DNA of 64,000 bases from Chitinophaga sancti (GTDB lineage: Bacteria > Bacteroidota > Bacteroidia > Chitinophagales > Chitinophagaceae). The notes beneath the pieces are model-generated. The model did no database searches, was not told where the DNA came from, and saw nothing but the letters and a program-made list of their open reading frames with translations. The translations under genes and the position numbers were made by a program. Numbering within the stretch: the first letter of the stretch is position 1; each line of letters opens with the position of its first letter. Of this stretch, positions 18,598-27,190 are shown piece by piece. The stretch spans positions 5,110,001-5,174,000 of the forward strand of contig NZ_CP139247.1 in assembly GCF_034087045.1 (NCBI RefSeq), in the 5' to 3' direction.

Positions 18598-19365
18598 ATG
18601 ACGGCGATATTGATATTTTTCTTCGCGCACTGGTTCCTGTCGCTTTTCTTCCATACCTTTTTCCTGCACAGGTATGCATCCCACCAGATGTATACGACAA
18701 GTAAGTTCTGGGAAAAAGTATTCTATTTTTCTACCTGGTTTTTCCAGGGAAGTTCTTACCTGGTACCCCGTGCGTATGGTGTGATGCACAGAATGCATCA
18801 TGAGTTTAGTGATACGGAGGAAGATCCGCATTCACCACACTTCTTCAAAGATGTTTGGGCTATGATGGTGCATACACGTGAAATGTATAATGATTTTCTG
18901 AACGGAAAGCGGGTAGCTAGTGAAGAGTTTACCAAAGATCCGCTGCCTGTGTGGAATGCGATGGATAAATTCGGTGATAATAACATTACCCGTTTGGCCT
19001 GGATAGGTATATATATTGGATATTATGTAGCGTTTGCACCCAGTTTCTGGTGGTATTTGTTACTCCCTATTCATTTCCTGATGGGTCCTGTACAGGGCGC
19101 GGTAGTGAACTGGTGTGGTCATAAATATGGTTATCACAGTTTTGATAATGGGGATCATTCAAGAAATACTTCTCCATGGGGTATCCTGTTGTTAGGTGAG
19201 TTGTTCCAGAATAACCACCATAAGTATAAGGATAGTCCGAACTTTGCAAAGAAGTGGTTTGAGTTGGATCCAACTTATCCGGTGATGAGATTGATGCATT
19301 GGGTGGGGATTATTAAGATCAAATCCAGAGAAGCTAAGGTGGTGAGTATGAAGGCTGCGGCTTAA
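18598..19365 (+). CDS. Membrane fatty-acid desaturase (acyl-CoA/acyl-lipid desaturase)
   Basis: 255 residues, hydrophobic N- and C-halves, and the di-iron histidine boxes HRYASH (about residue 24), HRMHHEFSD (about 64) and NNHHKYKDSP (about 204), the layout of the delta-9-type desaturase family. It would introduce a double bond into membrane acyl chains using O2. The ATG overlaps a TTAATG context with A-rich leader. Single gene closed by the terminator at 19466-19502. Confidence 0.93.
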   Translation: MTAILIFFFAHWFLSLFFHTFFLHRYASHQMYTTSKFWEKVFYFSTWFFQGSSYLVPRAYGVMHRMHHEFSDTEEDPHSPHFFKDVWAMMVHTREMYNDFLNGKRVASEEFTKDPLPVWNAMDKFGDNNITRLAWIGIYIGYYVAFAPSFWWYLLLPIHFLMGPVQGAVVNWCGHKYGYHSFDNGDHSRNTSPWGILLLGELFQNNHHKYKDSPNFAKKWFELDPTYPVMRLMHWVGIIKIKSREAKVVSMKAAA

Positions 19366-19465
19366 CCAGATAAAGAGCAAACAAAAAGAGGGGGGAATCA
19401 TGAATAAATGCAACTCCTGAGAAACGCATAAAATGGATCTGACTCCATCAGGTATCCGAATTAAT

Positions 19466-19502
19466 AGAGGGTGTATCTAACTGTGATACACCCTCTTTTT
19501 TG
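19466..19502 (+). terminator. Desaturase terminator
   Basis: GAGGGTGTATC (19467-19477) pairs with GATACACCCTC (19485-19495), followed by T6. About 7 bp later the GC patch gggcctgccggccggc (19509-19524) appears, next to the stop of the converging HAD gene. Confidence 0.88.
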
Positions 19503-19533
19503 TTTGGTGGGCCTGCCGGCCGGCTAAAAGGCG

Positions 19534-20124
19534 TTAAAACTTTCTGAAATACCCATACTTCGCCATCCCCAACATCGGCTTATCGCCATTCGTATCTCCA
19601 TAAGCATAAATATCATCATAACCATTCAGGTCGAATGTCTGCTTAATCCGTTCCACCTTTTCAGGGCCATTGCAATTCAACCCATGTATCTTTCCGGTAA
19701 TCAATGCATTGCGTACTTCTAGCCGGGTACCGATACAAACAATTCCCAGGCTGCTACACCACGGTTCCACCCATTCCTCTGCTGAAGCTGTCACGACTGC
19801 TACCTGGTGTCCCTGTAGCAGGTGTTGGCGAATGGCCTGCAGGGCATTCTGCTTTACCAGCTCAGGCAATTTTTCTGCACAAAACGCTGCACATTTATCC
19901 CGAAAAGTATCTACCTGTGTGCCTCCAAAGAAAAACCGAAATACCATTTCCTTCATTCGCTGAGTGGAAATCAGTTTCATCTTAAAAGCCACTAGGGCAG
20001 GGGAGAGCAGGGCCATTCCAATATTCAAAGCAGCACTACCTTTATGAAAACGGATGATCTCAAAGAGCGTATCCTTTGTTGTGATCGTCCCATCAAAATC
20101 AAAAAATGCGATGGATGGCTTCAT
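19534..20124 (-). CDS. HAD-IB family phosphatase (probable phosphoribosyl-lipid phosphatase)
   Basis: 196 residues. HAD motif I FDFDGTIT with nucleophile Asp, motif II VVTASAEEW, and motif IV YGDTNGDKPML, of the SerB-like IB subfamily with an all-helical cap. Last gene of the four-gene UbiA-DprE1-DprE2 operon; its ATG overlaps the preceding stop (TAATG). By context (inference) it would remove the 5-phosphate from polyprenylphosphoryl-5-phosphoribose, the step between the UbiA enzyme and DprE1. In mycobacteria a PAP2-type protein is assigned to that step, so this would be a non-homologous replacement. Confidence 0.85.
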   Translation of the reverse strand: MKPSIAFFDFDGTITTKDTLFEIIRFHKGSAALNIGMALLSPALVAFKMKLISTQRMKEMVFRFFFGGTQVDTFRDKCAAFCAEKLPELVKQNALQAIRQHLLQGHQVAVVTASAEEWVEPWCSSLGIVCIGTRLEVRNALITGKIHGLNCNGPEKVERIKQTFDLNGYDDIYAYGDTNGDKPMLGMAKYGYFRKF

Positions 20125-20855
20125 TATAATTTTAGTTTTTTAAAAATGCCTTCCGGTATCGACTTGATGATGAGCATGATATATCGCCAGAACCACTTTG
20201 TGTAAAGAACATTTTTCTTTTTGGCAGCGGCCTTATATACATCTTTTGCTACAGCATCTGGCTGTGCCGTCAGCAATGGCGGCATCTTCAGGTGTTCCGT
20301 CATACGGGTATACACAAACCCCGGTTTTACAGTGAGCACGTGCACGCCCTTGTGAAAGAGCCGGTTGCGCAAGCCACTGAGGTAAGTGGTGAAACCCGCC
20401 TTGGAACTACCATAAATATAATTGCTCTGACGACCACGTTCGCCTGCTACAGAACTGATACCCACGATGGTACCCGCACCTGTTGCAGCATAATCGTCCG
20501 CCACTATATTTAAGATAGACACCGCCCCGGTGAAATTGGTATGAATAATACGGGCCGCTTCTGACCAATTGGATTGTGCCTTTACCTGTTCGCCGAGGTA
20601 GCCGTACACGCAGATCGTGATATCCGGTTTAACGGGCAGCCCCGCATAAAAAGCAGCATGACTATCAAAATCCGTCGCATCGAATGCATAGCTTTCGACC
20701 TTGATATGATAGCGAATTTGTAGATCCTGTTGTAACGGGTAGAGGGAATCAACGTTTCGGGCGGCCAGCTGGAGATCGTATTTCCCGCCGGCATACTGTC
20801 TGGCAATAGCTACGGCCATGTCAGACCCCGCGCCCAATATGAGTGCAGTAGGCAT
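20124..20855 (-). CDS. dprE2: DprE2-like SDR (polyprenylphosphoryl-2-keto-ribose reductase)
   Basis: 243 residues of short-chain dehydrogenase fold. ALILGAGSDMAVAIARQYA is the GxxxGxG-type nucleotide loop as in DprE2. The active-site Ser lies in GISSVAGERGR, with Tyr and Lys in YIYGSSKAG (YxxxK-like). VLTVKPGFVYTRM follows. With DprE1 it would complete epimerisation of the ribose lipid to arabinose lipid. 32-bp gap to the dprE1-like gene, 1-nt overlap with the HAD gene. Confidence 0.85.
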   Translation of the reverse strand: MPTALILGAGSDMAVAIARQYAGGKYDLQLAARNVDSLYPLQQDLQIRYHIKVESYAFDATDFDSHAAFYAGLPVKPDITICVYGYLGEQVKAQSNWSEAARIIHTNFTGAVSILNIVADDYAATGAGTIVGISSVAGERGRQSNYIYGSSKAGFTTYLSGLRNRLFHKGVHVLTVKPGFVYTRMTEHLKMPPLLTAQPDAVAKDVYKAAAKKKNVLYTKWFWRYIMLIIKSIPEGIFKKLKL

Positions 20856-20887
20856 ATTCTAATGTTCGGTTAAGACGGTGAAATGAA

Positions 20888-22216
20888 TCAATTGATACCC
20901 AGTCGTTCAGACTGTACAGAATGGAAAATATTATCACCGTTGTAAGCTTTTACAATTTCTGCAAATCGCTGTGCATTGGGATAACTCTGCCAGAATACTT
21001 CTTTCTTCATCCGGGCATCTTTGGAAAGGTACAACCTTCCACCGTATTGGAGCACCACAGCATCCAGTTCATCCAGGAAAGCAAAGAGTCCTTTGCGTAC
21101 CGGGAAGTCCAGCGCCAGGGTATACCCTTGTCTTGGGAATGAGATCAGATCGTCCTGGTGACCAAATACTTTCAGTACCGCCAGGAAAGAACCCAATCCG
21201 GCATCGCTGATGCGCTTCAGAATTTCCACGAGACCTTCCTTCTTATCCAATGGCAGCACGAACTGGTATTGTACAAAACCAGCTTTGCCATAGCCACGGT
21301 TCCAGTGCAAAATTGCATCCAGCGGGTAGAAGAATGGTTCGTAAGGGATCACATTGTTGATCTCCCTTTTGGTATTCTTTGCATAATACAGCCAGTTGAA
21401 GGCCTTCACCGTCAATGTGTTGAGGGCAAACGATGGGAAATTGAACGGAACTGTCAGGGGGCGTTTTTCAGGCAGGTTCAAAGGGGCTGCCTGTTGTTGG
21501 GCATTCAGTTCCTCCTTAGTAGCATGTTCACCTACGATGAGTATACCACGGCCAAAACTATCGCCTTTTTGCAGGCAATCGATCCAGGCCATGCTGTAGG
21601 TATACTGGTTATATTCTTCAAAGAGGCGGATCAATTCGTCCAGGTTTCTGGCTTTGATCTGCTTCTGTTTGATATATGCAGTTTCAATTTTCTTGAGGCC
21701 GAATTTCACACGGGTAATAATGCCGGTTAGTCCCATACCGCCGCAGGTAGCCCAGAACAGGTCGGGCAATTTGTCTTTCGAGCAGGTAAGGGTTTCCTTT
21801 TTACCAGTGATAACGTCCATATCGATGATGTGGTTCGAGAACGAGCCTTCCGCATGATGGTTCTTACCATGAACATCGGAAGCTACAGCACCACCTACGG
21901 TAATAAACTTTGTACCGGGAGTGACAGGGAGGAACCAGCCTTCAGGCACCACGATCCGGAGGATCTGGTCTAAAGTGATACCCGACTGGCATTCAAAGAC
22001 GCCGGTCTCAGTATCGAACTGCAACACCTTGTCAAACTTAAGAGTGGAAATACTATTAGTAGCCAGCGAGGCGTCACCATAGCAGCGGCCGTTGCCGCGG
22101 GCAATGATGGAAGAATGTGAGGAAATCATGTCCTCAACCTGATCTACCTGCGTAAATGTTGTCTCATCGCAGGAGATGACGGGGTAGTTGCCCCAGTTTG
22201 CTAACCGTTTTTCCAT
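20888..22216 (-). CDS. dprE1: DprE1-like FAD-dependent polyprenylphosphoryl-ribose 2-oxidase
   Basis: 442 residues. N-terminal FAD-binding PCMH domain with ARGNGRCYGDASL, TPGTKFITVGGAVASDVHGKNHH (the VAO-type FAD pocket) and a D-arabino-oxidase-like C-terminal half: VFGHQDDLISFPRQGY, LDFPVRKGL, GGRLYLSKDAR. The C-terminal half aligns closely with my memory of mycobacterial DprE1; Lys399 corresponds to catalytic Lys418, while the residue matching Cys387 (benzothiazinone target) is Ala368. It oxidises the ribose 2-OH to the keto sugar. Its ATG overlaps the ubiA-like stop by one base (TAATG). Confidence 0.88.
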   Translation of the reverse strand: MEKRLANWGNYPVISCDETTFTQVDQVEDMISSHSSIIARGNGRCYGDASLATNSISTLKFDKVLQFDTETGVFECQSGITLDQILRIVVPEGWFLPVTPGTKFITVGGAVASDVHGKNHHAEGSFSNHIIDMDVITGKKETLTCSKDKLPDLFWATCGGMGLTGIITRVKFGLKKIETAYIKQKQIKARNLDELIRLFEEYNQYTYSMAWIDCLQKGDSFGRGILIVGEHATKEELNAQQQAAPLNLPEKRPLTVPFNFPSFALNTLTVKAFNWLYYAKNTKREINNVIPYEPFFYPLDAILHWNRGYGKAGFVQYQFVLPLDKKEGLVEILKRISDAGLGSFLAVLKVFGHQDDLISFPRQGYTLALDFPVRKGLFAFLDELDAVVLQYGGRLYLSKDARMKKEVFWQSYPNAQRFAEIVKAYNGDNIFHSVQSERLGIN

Positions 22217-23103
22217 TACTCAAAAAAACTTTTGTTAGTGGGTAAATAAATAAGCACATAAAAACTCAGCACCCACAGGAGTATGGTTAATTGTATGAAA
22301 CGGTCTTTATATAGGATTTTGGTGGGAGAACCTGTATTGTTCTCTACGTATGTTATTTGCAAATATCGTAATAATCCGCCAATTACGAACAGGCAGGTAT
22401 AGTAAAGGCGATATGTCTTGAAGCGGATCATGGTTTCTGGTGCCATGGTATACATGAGGTAAGCCACGATGATCACGGCAGAAACCAATGACAGCATGAC
22501 GTTCATGAAGTCAAGGTTATAGCCGGCGGCGGCTTTTCGCATTTCCTGGCCGGTGCTGGTTTTGATCAGCACATCGTCGCGGCGCTTGGCTACGGCCATA
22601 AAGAGTGCCAGCAGGAAAACCATGATCATGAGCCATTCAGATACCGCTACATTGGCAGCCACCCCGCCTGCCTTGACACGCAATACAAAGCCGATGGATA
22701 AGATCAGGATGTCGAGGATACTGATGTTTTTTAATCCGAAGGAATATAGCAGGTTGATAATGAAGTAAATGCCTGTTACAAACAGGAATTTGGGTTTCAC
22801 ATACCAGGCTAATAAACCGCCGATCAGCAGACAAAGTACAAAGAATACGAGCGCCATTGGTTTGGAGACAGCACCTGATGCAATCGGGCGTTTGCACTTG
22901 ACAGGATGGCGACGATCGGCCTCCACATCATTATAATCATTGATAATATAAATGCTACTGGCGATGAGACTAAATGCAAAGAAACCGAGGAGTACTTCGA
23001 CAACTTTGGCATAGTCGAATATTTCGCCAGCAAAGAAAAGGGGTATGTATAAAAACAGATTTTTTGCCCAATGGGAGGGTCTTAATAATTTTAAATATTG
23101 CAC
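22216..23103 (-). CDS. UbiA-family polyprenyl-phosphate phosphoribosyltransferase-like protein
   Basis: 295 residues with eight or nine membrane spans. It has the aspartate motif NDYNDVEADRRHPVK followed by RPIASG, which is the signature of the decaprenyl-phosphate 5-phosphoribosyltransferase subgroup (Rv3806c-like) rather than quinone or heme prenyltransferases. The second motif region contains FGLKNISILDI. It would transfer phosphoribose from PRPP to polyprenyl phosphate at the inner membrane. First gene of the operon; the order UbiA, DprE1, DprE2, HAD matches pathway order. Confidence 0.88.
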   Translation of the reverse strand: MQYLKLLRPSHWAKNLFLYIPLFFAGEIFDYAKVVEVLLGFFAFSLIASSIYIINDYNDVEADRRHPVKCKRPIASGAVSKPMALVFFVLCLLIGGLLAWYVKPKFLFVTGIYFIINLLYSFGLKNISILDILILSIGFVLRVKAGGVAANVAVSEWLMIMVFLLALFMAVAKRRDDVLIKTSTGQEMRKAAAGYNLDFMNVMLSLVSAVIIVAYLMYTMAPETMIRFKTYRLYYTCLFVIGGLLRYLQITYVENNTGSPTKILYKDRFIQLTILLWVLSFYVLIYLPTNKSFFE

Positions 23104-23189
23104 GGGGATAAGTTCTTAATAACCGTGCCAATATACGATGGTTTATGGAACAACTGCGTGAAAAAAAGCTATTTTCCGGTTAATTCTCC

Positions 23190-23197
23190 TATTTTTG
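23190..23197 (+). promoter_or_regulatory. -7 box TATTTTTG for the GT-C-like gene
   Basis: Exact TAnnTTTG match 45 bp before ATG 23243. It argues against translation starting at 23195, which lies inside the box. Confidence 0.5.
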
Positions 23198-23242
23198 GTC
23201 CGTTCAATACAATTTTACACTCGTTTTTATCCCCGTTTTTGT

Positions 23243-24934
23243 ATGCCGTCAACTTATGCTCCGTTCAGCCGAAAGAGCGCTTTTGTTACAGAAATTGCAA
23301 TCATTATCGGGCTGGCGTTGTTCCCCCTTTTTGTTCCCTTACCTTACAGGGTCAATATCTTTTTATCCTGGGAAGGGGCTTATCGTATTTCCCAGGGTCA
23401 GGTACCTTATCGTGATTTTGGGTTGCCATTAGGGTATGGTTTCTGGATCGTACCCGCATTGTTTTTTAAGATCTTTGGACCGCAGCTGGTGACTTTGGTG
23501 AAGGCGCAGGTGTTTATGAACATCCTGGCAGGAATCTCTTTCAGGTCTATCCTGAAAAGCCAGGATGTAAAGCCGGTAATACGGATTTTGTCCGTGTTGT
23601 TGTTTGTCCTGTCGTATTCTTTCTTCAACTTCTGGCCATGGTATAACCAGACGGTGATCGTGTATGAGTTGGTTGGACTGGCGTTTTTGTTCCGTTACCT
23701 GGTGGGACCAAAGGGCCGGGTTCAGTTCCTGCATCTTTTTTTAGCCGCCTTGTTCACCTTCCTGTCTTTCTTTACCAAACAGGACGGTGGTGGCCTGGCA
23801 TTGTTGCTGTCACTGGCTTTGTTGACCTATAACAGCTTAAATCAGAAGCGGTTATGGGATGTGCCTTTATATATTGCTTTCTATGGTGTAGTCGCTGCGA
23901 TCTTTATTGGTCCGTTTATTCAATATGGATTTGGATACTGGTTTAACCACGGACAGGCGCCGCATAATAGTCGTTTGTCATTGTACGATATTGTGTCAGA
24001 AGTGTTGTACCAGTCACAATGGATCAAGTTCTATATCGTGATGATGGTAGTCGTGTTGTTGCCAGCGTTTAAACAATTCAAAGCTTACTGGCAGGATAGA
24101 CAGGCGATGTTGTTTACGCTGCTGACTTTAGGTATACTTGCAGAATCGGCTATCTTTCAGGTGACTAGCTACACGCCGCCTGATAATAATATCTTCTTCC
24201 ATGCATTCGCATTTGCGTTTATTGCGTCCCGCTTAGTGGATCAGTTGCACATTGACCTGGGTAGAAAACCGGCATTTGCGGGTGCGGCATTACTTGTGCT
24301 GCTCTGGTGGTCAGGTACCTTCTGGAAATACATGGATAAGGTAGCGAGCCGCTTATTACCACATGATGAATCGGTGAATAAACTGCCGGCGCTACATGCG
24401 GATACCTCTTTTGCCGCTTTTGAGCCAATGGTGAGTAAGACGGGGGAGAATGTGGTGTCTCGTAACAACTATATGATCGAATGGGATACGACAGATGTAC
24501 CTACTTCCAAATGGGTGTTCTCTGATCTGAAAGCGTTTAAAGGAATTTATATGCCGCCACAAACGGTGGAAGGCATGCGGAAACTGATGGATATGCCCGT
24601 GGTAAAAAACAATAAAGGACACCTTAAAGTATTGAACATGACGGAGTTAACTCCGTTGGCCGCAGAAATGCCTTATACCCCGGAAACGGGTAGCGATAGT
24701 CCACTCTGGTATCATTTGGGTGTAGGGATGTTCAATAAACAGCTGAGTGTGTTCACCCAAAAGGTGAGAAGCCAGTATTATGATGTGGTGTTGTACGAAT
24801 ATGCGCCGGAGAATAATAACTTCTTCCCGTTTGCTTTGCGGTATGAGCTGGAGGCGCATTATAAGAAAGCGGATGTGTTTTTGGCGCCGAGAAGGCCCAC
24901 GCATGCCATTATAGAGGTGTATGTGAAAGAGTAA
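23243..24934 (+). CDS. Multi-span GT-C-like membrane glycosyltransferase candidate
   Basis: 563 residues from ATG 23243, chosen because the -7 box overlaps the earlier start at 23195. About nine to ten hydrophobic helices fill the first two thirds and a soluble periplasmic-type domain the rest, the layout of polyprenyl-phosphate-sugar-dependent GT-C enzymes. The first loop contains WEGAYRISQGQVPYRDFG, like the D/E-x-A-Y..GQ(V)PYRDF element of GT39/ArnT-like proteins. Divergent from the arabinose-lipid operon, so it is an attractive candidate acceptor enzyme for that donor (inference). I do not recognise a specific family. Confidence 0.6.
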   Translation: MPSTYAPFSRKSAFVTEIAIIIGLALFPLFVPLPYRVNIFLSWEGAYRISQGQVPYRDFGLPLGYGFWIVPALFFKIFGPQLVTLVKAQVFMNILAGISFRSILKSQDVKPVIRILSVLLFVLSYSFFNFWPWYNQTVIVYELVGLAFLFRYLVGPKGRVQFLHLFLAALFTFLSFFTKQDGGGLALLLSLALLTYNSLNQKRLWDVPLYIAFYGVVAAIFIGPFIQYGFGYWFNHGQAPHNSRLSLYDIVSEVLYQSQWIKFYIVMMVVVLLPAFKQFKAYWQDRQAMLFTLLTLGILAESAIFQVTSYTPPDNNIFFHAFAFAFIASRLVDQLHIDLGRKPAFAGAALLVLLWWSGTFWKYMDKVASRLLPHDESVNKLPALHADTSFAAFEPMVSKTGENVVSRNNYMIEWDTTDVPTSKWVFSDLKAFKGIYMPPQTVEGMRKLMDMPVVKNNKGHLKVLNMTELTPLAAEMPYTPETGSDSPLWYHLGVGMFNKQLSVFTQKVRSQYYDVVLYEYAPENNNFFPFALRYELEAHYKKADVFLAPRRPTHAIIEVYVKE

Positions 24935-24947
24935 CCTGATTTTTGAA

Positions 24948-24976
24948 GGGCTTGTATCAGCCAGATACAGGCTCTT
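24948..24976 (+). terminator. Terminator after the GT-C-like gene
   Basis: GGGCTTGTATC and GATACAGGCTC pair with two G-U wobbles, followed by TTTTTA, 14 bp after the stop codon. Confidence 0.7.
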
Positions 24977-25005
24977 TTTATGTATTTAAATGCTAAATAT
25001 TTTAG

Positions 25006-25013
25006 TATTTTTG
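25006..25013 (+). promoter_or_regulatory. -7 box TATTTTTG for the radical SAM gene
   Basis: Exact TAnnTTTG match 15 bp before ATG 25029, implying a very short leader and supporting 25029 rather than the upstream TTG/ATG options as the start. Confidence 0.55.
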
Positions 25014-25028
25014 GCTAAAGTGATTGTC

Positions 25029-26288
25029 ATGCAGGAAAGAGTTCACGAAAAGCTATCCATACTGGCGGACGCTGCCAAATACGATGTAAGTTGTGCAAGC
25101 AGTGGCAGCGACCGGAAAAATACAAACAAAGGACTAGGCAACGCCCATCCGGGTATGGGTATTTGCCATTCTTATACACCCGATGGGCGATGTATCTCTC
25201 TCTTAAAGATGCTGTTAACCAATTACTGCATTTACGATTGTGCCTATTGCGTATCCCGCAAGAGCAACGATATTAAAAGGGCAGCTTTTACTGTACAGGA
25301 GGTCGTGGATCTGACGATCAATTTTTACCGAAGGAATTATATAGAAGGGCTTTTCCTCAGTTCGGGGATATTTAAAAACCCGGATTATACGATGGAACGC
25401 ATGGTGAGGATTGCTAAAGACCTGAGAACCATACACAAGTTCAATGGCTACATCCATCTCAAAGCCATTCCCGGTGCTAGCGATGAACTGATGAAGGAAG
25501 CCGGTATGTATGCAGACCGGTTGAGTGTCAACCTGGAACTACCTACTGAGGAAGGACTAAAATTATTAGCACCGGAGAAAAAGCGGGCGGATATGATCCA
25601 GCCCATGAACTTTCTTAAAAATGAAATTATCCGGCTGGATGATGAAAGGAAGGTGTTAAAAAAGGTACCCACCTTTGTACCTGCAGGCCAAAGTACACAG
25701 GTCATAGTGGGAGCAGGGAAGGAAACGGATAAGGATATCGTACACCTGGCCTCCCGGTTCTACCAGCAGTTCAGGTTGAAGCGGGTGTATTATTCCGGTT
25801 ATGTACCCATCAGTAACGATGCCCGCTTACCGGGTTTGCAAAGTCAGGTACCCATGATGAGGGAGAACCGGTTATACCAGGCGGACTGGCTAATGCGGTT
25901 CTATGGATTCAATGCACAGGAGTTACTAAATGATACCCATCCTTACCTTGATACCGAGATTGACCCGAAATTATCCTGGGCATTGCGGAACCTTCACTAT
26001 TTCCCGATAGATATCAATACGGCCGATAAAATGCTGATCGCCAGAATTCCGGGTATAGGTATGAACAGCGTGAACAAGATCATCGCCGCGCGTAGTTTCA
26101 GTGCCCTGGGTTGGGATCAGTTACAGCAAATAGGGGTTCAATTAAACCGTGCTAAGTACTTCATTACGTGTAAGAAAGGTGCGATGGAAAAGAAGGATTA
26201 TACTTCCGAACAGATCCGGCGACAGATCCTGCACCAGTCACATAGCAAGTACCAAAAACTACATACTCCTCAACTTTCTTTATTCTGA
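25029..26288 (+). CDS. Putative DNA modification/repair radical SAM protein (COG4277 type)
   Basis: 419 residues. The radical-SAM cluster motif is CIYDCAYC (CxxxCxxC) near residue 67-74. A KAIPGASDEL and SVNLELPTEEGL barrel follows. The C-terminal helix-hairpin-helix is DINTADKMLIARIPGIGMNSV, which suggests DNA binding. It ends in TPQLSLF, a beta-sliding-clamp-binding-type pentapeptide at the very C-terminus. The start choice rests on the -7 box. The DUF4130 partner begins one base after the stop, the usual pairing for this family, whose reaction is unknown. Confidence 0.9.
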   Translation: MQERVHEKLSILADAAKYDVSCASSGSDRKNTNKGLGNAHPGMGICHSYTPDGRCISLLKMLLTNYCIYDCAYCVSRKSNDIKRAAFTVQEVVDLTINFYRRNYIEGLFLSSGIFKNPDYTMERMVRIAKDLRTIHKFNGYIHLKAIPGASDELMKEAGMYADRLSVNLELPTEEGLKLLAPEKKRADMIQPMNFLKNEIIRLDDERKVLKKVPTFVPAGQSTQVIVGAGKETDKDIVHLASRFYQQFRLKRVYYSGYVPISNDARLPGLQSQVPMMRENRLYQADWLMRFYGFNAQELLNDTHPYLDTEIDPKLSWALRNLHYFPIDINTADKMLIARIPGIGMNSVNKIIAARSFSALGWDQLQQIGVQLNRAKYFITCKKGAMEKKDYTSEQIRRQILHQSHSKYQKLHTPQLSLF

Positions 26289-26289
26289 T

Positions 26290-27021
26290 ATGGAGATTTA
26301 TCTATATGATGGTTCGTTTGAAGGGTTCTTAACGGCCGTGTTCGATAGTTATAAAAAACAGGGGGTGATCAGGAAGGAAAATACCTTCGTCCCGGACATG
26401 TTTGCGACCACCATTTCAGTACAAACTGACCTGGAAAAGGCCGATCGGGTTTGGATGGGCCTTAGCAAAAAACTATCAGCCGATGGTTTACACCAGTTTT
26501 TTGCTGCATTTCTCTCAGAAATGGAGGTTATTGAAGATCAATTGTTAAACTATGTTCGTTATGTATTTGAAAACCAGTTGTCTATAGAGCATGATTTTGG
26601 TAATGCTTTTGTGCTCTTTGTTGCCCAGACGGCTCGCAAGGTCCATAGAGAGAAGCATCGAATGGAGGCATTTGTACGGTTTCAATTGACGAAAGATGGT
26701 ATTTATTTCAGCCTGGTCGCCCCGGACTATAATGTGCTTCCTTTGATCATCCGGCACTTTAAAGAGCGATATGCAGATCAGCGTTGGATGATTTATGACA
26801 GGGTGAGGAACTATGGAATTTACTATGATCTGGAGAAGGTGGATACTGTTTGGATGGAGATGGATAAACAGGAGGGGATTTGGGATCCGAATGAAAATGA
26901 CTACCAGGCATTGTGGCAGACCTATTATAAAGGGGCAAATATAGCGGGTAGGGTAAATAGGAAATTGCAGTTACAGCATATGCCTAAAAGGTATTGGAAG
27001 TATCTGCCGGAATTGAGGTAG
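26290..27021 (+). CDS. DUF4130/TIGR03915-type partner of the radical SAM protein
   Basis: 243 residues from ATG 26290, one base after the upstream TGA; a longer frame from 26149 overlaps the radical SAM gene and lacks similarity. It begins MEIYLYDGSFEGFLTAVFDSY, the conserved DUF4130 opening, and near the C-terminus has MPKRYWKYLPE, also typical. In other bacteria this domain is fused to a UdgX-type uracil-DNA glycosylase; here it is alone. A DNA-repair role is inferred from that fusion and the neighbour. Confidence 0.9.
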   Translation: MEIYLYDGSFEGFLTAVFDSYKKQGVIRKENTFVPDMFATTISVQTDLEKADRVWMGLSKKLSADGLHQFFAAFLSEMEVIEDQLLNYVRYVFENQLSIEHDFGNAFVLFVAQTARKVHREKHRMEAFVRFQLTKDGIYFSLVAPDYNVLPLIIRHFKERYADQRWMIYDRVRNYGIYYDLEKVDTVWMEMDKQEGIWDPNENDYQALWQTYYKGANIAGRVNRKLQLQHMPKRYWKYLPELR

Positions 27022-27100
27022 ATGTGTCTTCATTCATTTTAAAGCCGGGTAGCTTCCGTATGTATTATGGCTGATTGAGGACGATTTTCGTTAATCAACT

Positions 27101-27190
27101 AATCAAATAAACTCAACTGGTTGGTATTAAGAACCTATCAATAGGCAGTATGTTGGCCTTTTTCGTTAATCAAATAAACTCAACTGGTTG
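27101..27190. repeat. Duplication of the DUF763 gene's 3' end
   Basis: The 23 bases at 27101-27123 (aatcaaataaactcaactgg and on) are repeated identically at 27168-27190, where the complement encodes NNQLSLFD and abuts the stop of the DUF763 gene. ttttcgttaatca is also shared (about 27085 and 27160). So the clamp-motif-coding end is duplicated downstream in non-coding DNA. Confidence 0.85.
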
